DNA of 64,000 bases from Epiperipatus broadwayi (lineage: Eukaryota; Onychophora; Udeonychophora; Euonychophora; Peripatidae), in the NCBI GenBank assembly GCA_028023455.1, contig JAQFVV010012509.1:3776590-3840589 (forward strand), in the 5' to 3' direction. This document shows positions 49,401 through 53,932 of the stretch, piece after piece (position 1 is the first letter of the stretch; every line of letters starts with the position of its first letter). The translations under genes and the position numbers were made by a program. The notes beneath the pieces are model-generated. The model searched no databases, was not told where the DNA came from, and saw only the letters and a program-made list of their open reading frames with translations.

Positions 49401-49658
49401 ACGTTGAATCCTTATGTCTGTCCTCTTAAGGAAAACATTTTGAAAAATTTTCCTCCAACGATGTTAACTTACGGTCAACTTGATCCTCTTATAACTGCAG
49501 GACGGCTTTTAGACAAAAAATTAAGAGAGAGTCATGTTCCTGTTGAGTTCTATACGCCAGAACATGGCTTTCATTACTTAATAGATTACGAAAACGATTC
49601 AGAAGTTAGCAATGAGCTTATGGATACCATAATTGATTATCTTAAGAGAATGTTATAA
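333..49658 (+). CDS. Nine-exon gene: AADAC/HSL-family hydrolase-like pseudoenzyme with a long helical N-terminal extension (5' partial)
   Basis: Joining 333-965, 3216-3356, 12620-12709, 18052-18195, 27328-27438, 35291-35401, 38649-38769, 39076-39139 and 48947-49658 gives one open frame of 708 residues. Every junction has GT-AG borders and compatible phase (phase 0 for introns 1-6, then 1 and 2). Residues 1-410 are unrecognised, highly charged and mostly helical. Residues about 411-708 match the alpha/beta-hydrolase core of arylacetamide deacetylases: oxyanion HGGG (441-444), a strand reading [11 protein letters not shown], an EHPFP loop, an acid Asp at 651 and a His at 681 in a GFH motif. The nucleophile elbow reads GDEIGG with Glu515 where Ser belongs, so ester hydrolysis by the usual mechanism is not expected. 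No signal anchor is visible, unlike classical membrane-anchored AADAC; a cytosolic protein is inferred. A binding, scaffold or receptor role is possible but unproven. Family assignment of the core is firm; the N-terminal joins rest on phase and splice sites only. Confidence 0.85.
447..662 (+). repeat. 24-bp tandem coding repeat, nine units
   Basis: Nine in-frame 24-bp units, each encoding eight residues with core S/P-E-E-I/S-R/K-x-R/H-L. Units at 471-518 are nearly identical and outer units are diverged, which suggests spread from the middle. A period of eight differs from the seven-residue coiled-coil period, so an isolated charged helix is as likely as a classical coiled coil. Confidence 0.9.
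966..3215 (+). other. Intron 1
   Basis: GTAAGT donor and TTTAAG acceptor. Apart from a short retrotransposon relic at about 1381-1492, the 2.2 kb is AT-rich sequence in which I see no gene, RNA or clear repeat. Confidence 0.75.
1381..1492 (+). mobile_element. 3'-end relic of the non-LTR element found at 4.0-6.0 kb
   Basis: About 110 bp align by eye with the end of the retrotransposon at about 5854-5975. Both share the stretch coding MLWKW and the block GTGGCTAACAGGTTT followed by CTGGG. The relic lacks the (ATCAC)n tail and has small indels. It is a very short 5'-truncated copy, as target-primed reverse transcription often leaves. A short antisense open frame over it is incidental. Confidence 0.7.
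3216..3356 (+). CDS. Exon 2 (47 codons)
   Basis: Acceptor AG at 3214-3215, donor GTAAGT at 3357, phase 0 at both ends. It encodes a helix-prone stretch containing [20 protein letters not shown] and [15 protein letters not shown]. No family recognised. The codon composition is richer in G+C and in charged residues than the flanking introns, which supports an exon. It lies between the octapeptide-repeat exon and a very long intron. Confidence 0.75.
4039..4671 (+). pseudogene. Reverse transcriptase, N-terminal half (LINE relic)
   Basis: About 210 codons with reverse-transcriptase motifs in order: [16 protein letters not shown], the NYRPIAVTS motif, the catalytic block [14 protein letters not shown] (first catalytic Asp) and [13 protein letters not shown]. 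The enzyme copies the element's own RNA at a nicked target. The frame is lost in a run of T at about 4651-4662, immediately before the FADD active-site box, which is read in the next frame. ATG 4039 is only the first ATG; the frame is open further upstream, so it is not the true start. Confidence 0.9.
4661..5887 (+). pseudogene. Reverse transcriptase C-terminal half with zinc knuckle (LINE relic)
   Basis: The frame starts with [11 protein letters not shown], the second catalytic box, then the thumb region ([33 protein letters not shown]) and a basic C-terminal region. Near the end a cysteine-histidine motif CKLC-x8-HLLIEC is seen, a nucleic-acid binding knuckle typical of the C-terminus of several LINE families. 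The stop is TAA at 5885-5887. It is separated from the N-terminal half by a single frameshift in a poly-T run, so the copy is nearly intact over this part and probably fairly young. 'Kindred' here only marks neighbouring blocks, not a named motif. Confidence 0.88.
6007..8140. other. Non-coding intronic stretch with locally higher G+C
   Basis: No open frame of coding character. Between about 6000 and 7520 the sequence is less AT-rich than its surroundings and contains mixed sequence such as CAGGCCTGCTGGGCG, unlike the typical intron here. That would fit an old inserted element, for example an LTR or DNA transposon remnant, but I found no paired termini. 7520-8140 is ordinary AT-rich sequence with an imperfect duplication (about 40 bp) around 7640-7725. 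Confidence 0.4.
8143..8665. repeat. Compound fold-back repeat
   Basis: A roughly 100-bp block beginning AAGTTACTGTTAACACTAAC occurs twice in direct orientation (about 8143-8240 and 8461-8555). Part of it returns inverted at about 8579-8652 (TTGAGATATAGATCTTTAAA, then TACTGGATATTTGTAATTG). The result is a large stem-loop-forming unit, as expected for a MITE or fold-back transposon with a nested or rearranged copy. No open frame. Confidence 0.75.
9890..10270. repeat. Fold-back element with about 120-bp inverted arms
   Basis: The left arm (about 9907-10025) and right arm (about 10130-10260) are imperfect reverse complements. Matching blocks include AAAACACAAGC / GCTTGTGTTTT, CTTATGTGACA / TGTCACATAAG and AATGACTGCA / TGCAGTCATT. 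The spacer of about 100 bp has no open frame. This is the shape of a non-autonomous fold-back transposon. Confidence 0.75.
12062..12400. repeat. GATA/GACA microsatellite
   Basis: A long array of GATA with GACA, GATG and GGTA variants, purest at about 12216-12305. The two overlapping minus-strand open frames (YLSI-type residues) are products of the repeat and not genes. Confidence 0.95.
12620..12709 (+). CDS. Exon 3 (30 codons)
   Basis: Acceptor TATAG at 12615-12619, donor GTTAGT at 12710, phase 0 on both sides. It encodes a short acidic helical segment ([20 protein letters not shown]). Short length and lack of homologues that I can recall make it the least secure exon, but an uninterrupted frame in phase with both neighbours supports it. 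Confidence 0.65.
13237..13495. repeat. 22-bp minisatellite, about 12 units
   Basis: Tandem copies of a 22-bp unit reading TGACAGATTTGGATCC plus AAAAAA, with ACA/AGA and GGATCC/GTATCC/GGATTC variants. The minus-strand open frame across it (repeating DPNLSFF) is an artefact. The repeats carry many BamHI-like GGATCC sites. Confidence 0.93.
15432..15545. repeat. Short tandem repeat, about three units of 35-38 bp
   Basis: The block CTTAAGATATGCAAACTGCA followed by GTATTGTTTA recurs at about 15457, 15493 and 15529, with a partial unit before them. No coding sense. Confidence 0.8.
16302..17830 (+). pseudogene. Reverse transcriptase of the RTE-like relic (broken)
   Basis: Motifs in order: [20 protein letters not shown] (16371-16433, first frame), the block [10 protein letters not shown] and NYRPISLLS (second frame), then from about 16620 a long third frame with [10 protein letters not shown] (Asp of box A), [26 protein letters not shown] (catalytic FADD at about 17085-17100), [11 protein letters not shown], and the thumb/C-terminal region [10 protein letters not shown]. 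The catalytic residues survive although the frame does not. No endonuclease domain is present. It is inactive as it stands. Confidence 0.88.
16302..17880 (+). mobile_element. RTE-like non-LTR retrotransposon relic with (TGA)n tail
   Basis: A 5'-truncated copy that keeps most of the reverse transcriptase and the conserved C-terminal region, and ends in TGATGATGATGATGATGA-type repeats at about 17844-17865. The C-terminal motif set ([22 protein letters not shown]) is characteristic of RTE-type endonuclease/reverse-transcriptase elements common in animals. Reading it needs two frame changes (near 16495-16500 and 16618-16625) and passes an in-frame TGA at 17708-17710. It lies in sense orientation in intron 3, just before exon 4. 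Confidence 0.88.
18052..18195 (+). CDS. Exon 4 (48 codons)
   Basis: Strong acceptor (poly-pyrimidine, TTTCAG at 18046-18051), donor GTAAGT at 18196, phase 0 at both ends. It encodes [20 protein letters not shown], then the motif [14 protein letters not shown] and a short polar tail. The TFKPPP-x-DPE motif recurs in exon 6 ([10 protein letters not shown]), just before the hydrolase core. No known domain recognised. The intron that follows begins with a CT/TA microsatellite. Confidence 0.8.
18225..18281. repeat. (TA)n microsatellite
   Basis: Alternating TA of about 55 bp directly after a CT-rich run at the start of intron 4. Confidence 0.95.
18340..18450. repeat. Dispersed repeat fragment shared with 36.3 and 36.9 kb
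   Basis: Contains CCCTATCTCCAGACCAATTG and TATGGCTCACCTCAGTG, which recur with few changes at about 36350-36440 and in part at 36940-36966. An unclassified interspersed repeat; no open frame. Confidence 0.65.
18620..18838. repeat. Fold-back element, family E copy 1
   Basis: Left arm (about 18627-18690) and right arm (about 18755-18820) are reverse complements: GGTATTTGAACTCAGAC / TCTGAGTTCAAATACC and CCACTCCATTCTATACAA / TTGTATAGAATGGAGTGG. The centre holds GGAGATCATTTATCTTTTTC, which marks related copies at 19.6 and 30-31 kb. The structure suggests a MITE-type family. Confidence 0.85.
19570..19785. repeat. Fold-back element, family E copy 2
   Basis: Same organisation and sequence as the copy at 18.6 kb: TTGAACTCAGACTTTCAAGCTC on the left is mirrored by GAGCTTGAAATTCTGAGTTCAA on the right, with GGAGATCATTTATCTTTTCC at the centre. 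More diverged in the arms. Confidence 0.8.
20369..20620 (-). CDS. Doubtful small open frame, 83 codons
   Basis: A minus-strand frame with ATG at 20618-20620. Its composition (many Asp, Glu and Lys; [19 protein letters not shown] at the start) is more protein-like than the Phe/Ile/Tyr-rich frames that AT-rich intron sequence gives here. No domain recognised. It lies antisense inside intron 4 with no clear promoter or splice partners. It may be chance or a relic of an inserted gene. Confidence 0.15.
   Translation of the reverse strand: MIKIIVTVPEETKEQQFNSLDEVDIDDYMLAINFNRIKSKIFTDYDYNLCYRSDDDYVNQLISSHNLVCCLNIYVVMSWYNHI
20861..20935. repeat. (TA)n microsatellite, about 75 bp
   Basis: An uninterrupted TA run within intron 4. 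Confidence 0.97.
21937..22092. repeat. (ATT)n microsatellite
   Basis: About 155 bp of ATT/TTA with scattered ATC units. It directly abuts the 5' end of the retrotransposon fragment that follows, so that element was inserted in it or the tract is the tail of an earlier element. The Tyr-rich open frame over it is an artefact. Confidence 0.95.
22093..22950 (+). mobile_element. 3' fragment of a CR1/L2-like non-LTR retrotransposon
   Basis: An open frame from 22093 to a TAG ending at 22668 starts in the reverse-transcriptase thumb with [16 protein letters not shown] and continues through [17 protein letters not shown] and [19 protein letters not shown], the usual C-terminal blocks of CR1/jockey-type elements. 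A 3' untranslated region with TTATGTTATGTT-like sequence and ATAAATAAATAAATAAA follows. The frame is uninterrupted, so this 5'-truncated copy is young. It is flanked on both sides by (ATT)n. Confidence 0.85.
22950..23002. repeat. (ATT)n microsatellite between two retrotransposon copies
   Basis: ATT/TTA units follow the AAATAAATAA tail of one element and run into the truncated 5' end of the next. Confidence 0.9.
23004..23831 (+). pseudogene. Endonuclease domain (EEP fold) of the LINE relic
   Basis: The frame is open from the truncation point. It shows the endonuclease/exonuclease/phosphatase motifs [10 protein letters not shown] (Asp and Asn of the active site), [12 protein letters not shown] and a terminal DAHHPPFEF where the catalytic Asp-His pair lies. 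This enzyme nicks the target DNA to start insertion. About the first half of the domain is missing. The frame drifts out near 23760, where a T run is one base short, and meets a stop at 23831. Confidence 0.88.
23759..25420 (+). pseudogene. Reverse transcriptase domain of the LINE relic
   Basis: After the frameshift the frame reads [11 protein letters not shown], then [61 protein letters not shown] (box A Asp), [20 protein letters not shown] and [11 protein letters not shown] (catalytic YADD at about 24640). An in-frame TAA at 24908-24910 interrupts the thumb; the same frame continues to a TGA ending at 25420 with C-terminal blocks similar in layout to the fragment at 22.1-22.7 kb. With one frameshift and one stop it is inactive but recent. 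Confidence 0.9.
25741..25917. repeat. (ATT)n tail/microsatellite
   Basis: About 175 bp of ATT with a few ATG and ATA interruptions, starting exactly where the preceding element ends. It is best read as that element's simple-repeat tail, later expanded. Confidence 0.95.
26590..26800. repeat. Imperfect tandem duplication of about 100 bp
   Basis: Two adjacent copies share GACAATCC, AAAACAT-GGATCCC/AGATCCC and TGTGAATT-CAG (about 26598-26690 and 26700-26790). Diverged, no open frame. Confidence 0.65.
27328..27438 (+). CDS. Exon 5 (37 codons)
   Basis: Acceptor TTTTACCAG ending at 27327, donor GTAAGT at 27439, phase 0 at both ends. It encodes a basic, leucine-rich helix ([20 protein letters not shown]) and an acidic tail ([14 protein letters not shown]). 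No domain recognised. The borders are among the best in the gene. Confidence 0.8.
27500..28010. repeat. Family-E-like repeat fragments around a (TA)n palindrome
   Basis: GGTGATTATTTATCTTTTTAGC and a later GAGGATCATGAATATTTTTC with ATGAGATAGAG / CTGAGATAGAGTGGATGA resemble the centre and arm of the family seen at 18.6, 19.6 and 30-31 kb. Between them lies (TA)n at about 27640-27720 with inverted arms ATGAATGTTT / AAACATTCAT. Confidence 0.55.
29338..29695. repeat. Fold-back element with about 130-bp arms
   Basis: The left half (about 29350-29505) is mirrored by the right half (about 29555-29692). Pairs include CTCTTAAGCTTGGATG / CATCTAAGCTTAAGAG, GATTTTAAATA / TATTTAAAATC, GAAAGTCTTT / AAAGACTTTC and GATATGGAATCT / AGATTCCATCT. 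No open frame. Confidence 0.8.
29775..29975. repeat. Fold-back element with about 60-bp arms
   Basis: Left AAAGTAGATCCACTTTCTTATTTAGGTC and right GATCTAAATAAGAAAGTAG..CCACTTTTT are inverted, as are TTTGTTTATA / TATAAACAAA and ATTGTCTTGAATA / TATTTAAGACAAT. It begins about 80 bp after the previous fold-back and is unrelated in sequence. Confidence 0.75.
30020..31130. repeat. Tandem array of about three 385-bp units, family E related
   Basis: AACATGGG-TGGCAATAATATTGGCATCAACAA recurs at about 30025, 30413 and 30797, followed each time by a CATCAGATTTTCAATGG-like block, a CAGCATGAAAT block, and AGATCATTTAT-TTTTCA. The first two unit ends also share CATCCCTCTTCTGTGTATTTGAATG. The last unit ends with GAGAGCTTGAAAGTC, the arm of the fold-back family at 18.6 and 19.6 kb. 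Confidence 0.8.
34425..34785. repeat. Fold-back with an extra direct copy of one arm
   Basis: The segment 34540-34660 (AATTACCCCCAAATCACAAC, CCAGACTAGCTAAAAAATAA, ACAACCAATG) returns inverted at about 34675-34775 (CATTGGTTGTGC, TTATTTTTTAGCTAGTCTGG, TTGTGATTTGGGGGTAATT). A more diverged direct copy of the left arm precedes it at 34425-34535. The inverted pair is near-perfect, so it is recent. Confidence 0.88.
35291..35401 (+). CDS. Exon 6 (37 codons), entry to the hydrolase core
   Basis: Acceptor TTTTTTAG at 35283-35290, donor GTATTA at 35402, phase 0 at both ends. An alternative acceptor at 35300-35301 would break the frame, which decides the start. It encodes [20 protein letters not shown] and [12 protein letters not shown]; the last part is the segment that precedes the first core strand in AADAC-family proteins. 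TFKPPP also occurs in exon 4. Confidence 0.82.
35512..35610 (+). mobile_element. tRNA-derived SINE-like copy
   Basis: The sequence TAGTGGTTAGCATAACTG resembles a tRNA A box, and GGTTTGCTTCC about 35 bp later resembles a B box (GGTTCGANTCC). The A-box region is closest to tRNA-Glu/Asp-type heads. A short A-rich tail (GAAAAAAAG) follows. Pol III promoter spacing is correct, but no cloverleaf forms cleanly, so this is not a functional tRNA gene. Confidence 0.6.
36230..36970. repeat. Pair of direct repeats flanking a trinucleotide tract
   Basis: About 150 bp starting AAGTCATATATAATGTGACA occurs at 36230-36395 and again at 36813-36966, about 90% alike by eye, including GAGAGC-TACCAATAG, AACAAGCTCTTAATTGAT and CTATCT-CAGACCA. 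Both end in the repeat also seen at 18.4 kb. Between them lie unique sequence and the (TTA)n tract. This could be one dispersed family inserted twice, or a local duplication. Confidence 0.8.
36631..36810. repeat. (TTA)n / (AAT)n microsatellite
   Basis: About 95 bp of TTA units, a GATAAC/AATGAC-rich bridge, then about 45 bp of AAT. The switch of phase makes it a partial inverted repeat. The poly-Asn, poly-Ile and poly-Tyr frames over it are artefacts. Confidence 0.95.
38649..38769 (+). CDS. Exon 7: oxyanion-hole exon of the hydrolase core
   Basis: Acceptor TTTTAG ending at 38648, donor GTTAAT at 38770 (weak), ends in phase 1. It encodes [13 protein letters not shown], the first core strands of the AADAC family, and the strand-turn [12 protein letters not shown]. 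The HGGG at 38739-38750 forms the oxyanion hole in this family and is intact. The residue after GGG is Leu instead of the common Trp/Phe. Confidence 0.92.
38770..39075 (+). other. Intron 7 (306 bp)
   Basis: GTTAAT donor and TTTTTTTTCCAG acceptor, phase 1. It is the only short intron of the gene; plain AT-rich sequence. Confidence 0.85.
39076..39139 (+). CDS. Exon 8: core strand of the hydrolase
   Basis: Acceptor TTCCAG ending at 39075, donor GTAAGT at 39140; enters in phase 1 and leaves in phase 2. It encodes [20 protein letters not shown], matching the helix and strand (LDAVVVS-NYR in AADAC) that follow the HGGG motif. With the first base of the next exon it completes the Asp before YR. Confidence 0.92.
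39789..40425 (+). mobile_element. Probable solo LTR (637 bp)
   Basis: It begins TGTTAT and ends ATAACA, giving the TG...CA ends and short inverted termini of a retroviral-type LTR. The flanking five bases are ATTTA and GTTTA, four of five equal, as a decayed target duplication. Inside, GATATAAAAGACAG at about 40020 looks like a TATA box followed by a less AT-rich stretch. There is no internal coding region next to it, hence 'solo'. The orientation is inferred from the TATA box; an AATAAA on the other strand near 39865 leaves the opposite orientation possible. Confidence 0.5.
42268..43400. other. Unexplained less AT-rich block, possible decayed element
   Basis: Composition changes abruptly at about 42270 (TGTAACAGTCAGAATCGGTG) and drops back after about 43400 (CTCGGCCCTACA). 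TG...CA-like ends are present, but I found no matching target duplication. CG dinucleotides are frequent near the start. No open frame over 60 codons. Confidence 0.35.
46383..46497. repeat. Two adjacent (TA)n-centred palindromes
   Basis: TGTTCATTA-(TA)n-TAATGAACA is followed directly by AAACCATAAGAATTA-(TA)n-TAATTCTTATGGTTT. The arms are perfect, so both can form cruciforms. Confidence 0.9.
48947..49658 (+). CDS. Exon 9: C-terminal hydrolase core with Glu in place of the nucleophile Ser
   Basis: Acceptor TTTTGTAG ending at 48946; stop TAA at 49656-49658. It encodes [19 protein letters not shown], the elbow [18 protein letters not shown], a strand [14 protein letters not shown], a 100-residue cap/linker, [28 protein letters not shown] and EHGFHYL. 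Family comparison puts the catalytic Ser at the Glu codon GAA (49074-49076); at least two base changes separate it from any Ser codon. The acid Asp (49482-49484) and His (49572-49574) remain, while the usual RDDG after the Asp is ITAG. The single large terminal exon carries the whole lower half of the core. Confidence 0.95.
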
Positions 49659-49738
49659 TGTTTGTTTATTTTTTATTATATTTATAGAATATATAAAAAT
49701 AAGATGAACCTATTATAACTGTAAAATTGAAACTATAA

Positions 49739-49744
49739 AATAAA
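49739..49744 (+). terminator. Polyadenylation signal AATAAA
   Basis: AATAAA 80 bp after the stop codon, in an AT-rich 3' untranslated region. It is the first canonical signal after the gene. Confidence 0.65.
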
Positions 49745-51416
49745 TATTTTAAAACCTATGAAATGCAAATTGTTTTAATTATTTTTATCTATTAAAAAGT
49801 AATAAAAAATAAGTTAATCTTTTTTTAATAAAGAGCTCACTGCAAGAATCCAACAATCCTTTGTATAGAAATAACAAAGATCGAAGAAGAACTCATCAGA
49901 CTTATTAATTGTCAAGTGGTGAAGATTTAAAAAGTTCTTCATCCACGATTCAACCTTAGATAAAAATACTGCTGATCCATTTACCAACCAATACATTATA
50001 ATTAACCAGATTAGCTGAGGAACAGCTATCTAAGATAAAAATATTAAGCTCTTTGAAGAGAATTGCACTAAGTCTGGATTCAAGTCCAAGTCGTAGGCAT
50101 GATGTATCTGAGATCCTTCATTATTTATTTATAGTATGAAAAACCGAAAAAAGTATTTATAATTCAAATAGTTTTAATTAGTTGCATTATGAGTTACAAA
50201 TTAATCATTATCAACGTACACAAAAATTAATTTTAATTAATTATATTTCTTGTAATAAGTAGTTAAAGTTTATACTATTTTAACATCCTAGCTAACTTGT
50301 AAAGTTTTGACAATACAAAGATCACAAAATTAGATTTGACATAGCTATTGAAACTTTCTTTGAAAAATTATCCTGTGATAAAAGCATTATTGTTTGCAAT
50401 TTACAACTATCACATGTGATATACTACTCCTCAAAAGCTATAGATTCCCAAATCAAAGCCAAACTGCTAAGGAATTGAATGTTTCATCATCTCAGATACA
50501 ATAACTATTTTTATTTAGAAGTTGTATAATGTCTATTTGGTGATGAGACACATAGATATCTTCTTAGTGATGTAACTCATATTTTATAAAATAATTAATG
50601 AAGGCAAAAATTGCACAAAATATAGCAGTTGTTTTAACTCTAATCTTGGGTAACTAGTGAATACCAACTAGTTCAATAAGATGCACATTATCCATATTGT
50701 TTTCTGGTTTTCACCTTCACCAATGGAAACTTGGTATTGAAATCTGGAACTAATTAACTTATATGTCTAGCAAATATATTTTATTCATTTCTACTATTCA
50801 AATTAATACGTTAAAATTTAAAAAATAACAATTTGAACCCAAACAAATTGACTTACATTATCTGTGATCTTTGTGCCATCTAAAGATCTTTCCTTCCTAT
50901 TGGCTAGGTACATTAACACCAACAAAGATCACATTATTTGTTCAGCTCCTAAACATGTTTCCAAAAGGCATCATCTTCACATACTCCAGAATCATCATTA
51001 CCCTTCAGATGTTAGAGTTATAAAGTATACATCAGTAGAGAATGAAAAGAATTGCTCTTAGAAATATATAAACAGGTATTAAAATTAATTTATATATGTG
51101 TGTGTATATTGTAACCTGACAGGATTACAGCAGTACCAATGCTCTTAACAAATCTAACAGGGAAAGGTTGCATGAACCCAGATTCACATTAAATCTCATT
51201 ACTCTAACATCTCAGATTCAAACTATATAATAAATCTGTATCTGGGTGTTCAAGAAGATATTATTCCTTCCTTTGCTAACTTCTAATTACAAACTATTAG
51301 TAAATAATTTTACTTTTAATTAACAATGAGACTCTTATATTTAAAATGACTTTTAAACCACCAAACATCACATGATCACTATTTGTTATGCTTGCTCATA
51401 ACTGTTATTAAAACAG
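49745..51416. other. Intergenic stretch with no supported feature
   Basis: AT-rich sequence with short chance open frames only (60-65 codons on either strand). Confidence 0.6.
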
Positions 51417-51642
51417 AGAAAACTCTCCATGCACTAGTGCCACTTAGTGCAAGCCAGAGTAATCAGTGGATGCCAGAAGGCTCCTCACTGATGAAAGACA
51501 CAAGCTAAAAACTAGTCTGGGGATATTGGATGAGTAGTCACTTGATAAAGATTTTATGCACAAGCCTTCTGGCATCCATCAATTACTCTGGTTTGCACTG
51601 AGTGGCACTACTGCATGGAGAGTTTTGCCTGTTTTGAAATGA
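51417..51642. repeat. Fold-back element, family D copy 1
   Basis: The left end AAAACTCTCCATGCA-TAGTGCCAC and the right end GTGGCACTACTGCATGGAGAGTTTT are inverted, as are CCAGAGTAAT-GATGCCAGAAGGC and GCCTTCTGGCATC-ATTACTCTGG. The spacer contains TATTGGATGAGTA. A MITE-type structure shared with copies at 52.3 and 59.3 kb. Confidence 0.9.
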
Positions 51643-52283
51643 CTCTTCTTGTTAAACAATCTAGGATAACACACATGTTGCTATAAGTAAGAAATGATTT
51701 TGTTTATATTTATAAATGACCAAAAGGTTGTTTACAATTAAAATAATAAAATCAAATAATCTTAACCATAAATGTTACTTGAACATCAAATAACATAAAC
51801 TTTAATGAAGTGACTTTTAACTATTACTGCATTCTTATGTTCCAAGCATAATATTTGTGTGATTTAGATTTTCTGATAATGCAGATGATGATACAGATAC
51901 TAAATTAAAATTTAAGAATAAAACAAAGATTTTATTAATATTAAAAATATAATTATAGATTATTGTAATTTTAATATGATTGAAATAATGCAAATATCAC
52001 AATATTTTAATAATAAATTTAGATACATAAAACTCTCACATTTATTTTATTAATCTAGCTTTCTTTCCAATATAGCATAAGTATTCAATGTATTGACAAA
52101 TAAATATTGTCAGTAACAAAATAACTCTGAATTTGGAGAGTATGCATAATTTCTTAAGCCAATATAAAATTTTTACATAAGTTTAAACAAACAATATATT
52201 ATCATGTTTTTTCACATCAAATATACATGGTATGCATATCAACAGCATTAAAACACGTACTCAAAACATCAAGAGCCAACTAA
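51643..52283. other. AT-rich spacer between two family-D copies
   Basis: No open frame or repeat recognised. Confidence 0.6.
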
Positions 52284-52545
52284 AGACAGGTTTGGCAAAA
52301 CTCTCCATAAAGTAGTGCCACCTTGTGCCAACCAGAGTAATCAATGTATGCCAGAAGGCTTGTGCATAAAATCCCCATCTAGTGCTTACTCATCCAGTAT
52401 CTTAGATGAAGATTTTATGCACAAGCCTTCTGACATCCATTGAATACTTTGGTTGGCACAGAGTGGCACTGCTGTATGGAGAGTTTTGCCCATTTAATAA
52501 GTTATGTGCTAGCATAAGAGATGGTGATCATGTGACATGATTGGC
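52284..52545. repeat. Fold-back element, family D copy 2
   Basis: The same inverted ends (GGCAAAACTCTCCAT / ATGGAGAGTTTTGCC) and sub-terminal blocks as copy 1, followed by GTTATGTGCTAGCATAAGAGATGGTGATCATGTGA. That 3' extension also follows copy 3 and occurs alone near 19800, so it is part of the unit. Confidence 0.9.
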
Positions 52546-53815
52546 ATTGTGCATGCCATTAACAATTTTTTCCAAAAACATTAAGAATCACATGAGACAA
52601 AATGATGATAATCTAAAAGTACTCATCAATAAGTGCAAATAAAGAATTAAGATTATATCACTAATCTTAGTAAACTTGTTAAGAATAAACCATCATGAAA
52701 ATTTGCCAAAACAGCGACTTCAGCTACATGGCATCTATGACATTCATACTTCAAAATCAAAGTAAAACAATATAGGAAAATAGTTTTGATAATCCTACTA
52801 TTATTGTATAACAATATTAAATGCATGGTGCAAAAAACATATAATTAATATAAAAATAACTAGGCATATGAATTATGGCTGAACAATTTAATAAAAAATA
52901 AGACATCAATTTCAATAATTTATTCATTTATTTATACCAAATTCTAAATAATTTCATACTAAGTGTATATACTACTTTTAATTATACCATAATGGAAAGA
53001 TATTTTGAGAACTCCAATACTCATATATCACATATTATACATAAATTATAAGCAAATAATATTATAGGCATTAATCAAACATATACATAAACTTATATCT
53101 AAAATATTGTTTTGCCCTTTTTACCATCATAACCATTTCTTAGTCCTGAAATCATTGATTCCAATGCAATTCTCTACAACACTATAGTTTTAATTTTATT
53201 GAAATTTATAATATTTATTTAAAATATTCTTAATATTTAAATATTACATTAGGATAAATACAATTTGTCAAAATCCAAAGCACTAGAACTAGCATATTAT
53301 TTAAAGTAATATGAAGTTTGATACCAGTACTTTTTCTGAATCAATGCAAAATTTGAAGCAACATGAAGTTTATAGAAAACACAATATTAGTTTCTTGAAG
53401 TAGTATGAAATTAATGAAGCAGTACATAGAATGTGATGAAAACTGCATTATGTTATCTTTTATAGCTAGTAAAAATATTTTGATGACATGAAGTACATTT
53501 TAGCATAAATATTTATTTTTATGTCCATAGCAAGTAAAATATTCCACGAAGTGAAGTATATTTTAACACATATTTTATCTAGCAATAAAATGTGCAAGCA
53601 GAAAGTTAATCTTTCCATCACATATTTAAAAACAAGATACAATTCCTGGAACGACAGTATTTCCATTTTTCAATTATAAAGATGTTGAAATAAACAACTG
53701 TCAAAATTAGCATAACATTATTTTTCCACAGGATATTTTAATTCAAAAGTGTAATATTACTCAAATAATTCATTTCAACAACAAAATAAATGCATTTTAA
53801 ACTTCCAGAATTATT
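52546..53815. other. Intergenic stretch with no supported feature
   Basis: AT-rich; only chance open frames. Confidence 0.6.
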
Positions 53816-53819
53816 ATTT

Positions 53820-53932
53820 TAGTCCTGCATTGGTGGCCGAGTGGTCAGCACAGTTGCCTTACAAGCAGTTGTCCCAGGTTAGCGGGTTCACTTCCAGATC
53901 ATGCTTTGACAGAATGAAAAAAAAAATTTACA
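53820..53932 (+). mobile_element. tRNA-derived SINE with A-rich tail
   Basis: TGGCCGAGTGG fits the tRNA A-box consensus exactly, and GGTTCACTTCC 46 bp later fits the B box with two changes. The head (GGTGGCCGAGTGGTCAGC) resembles tRNA-Ser/Leu. A run of ten A follows at about 53918. The length of about 110 bp and the tail indicate a retroposed tRNA-head SINE, not a working tRNA. Confidence 0.7.

Noticed and set aside
53820-53905. A functional tRNA-Ser or tRNA-Leu gene
   Set aside because: A and B boxes are present, but acceptor and anticodon stems do not pair well and an A-rich tail follows, so a SINE is the better reading.
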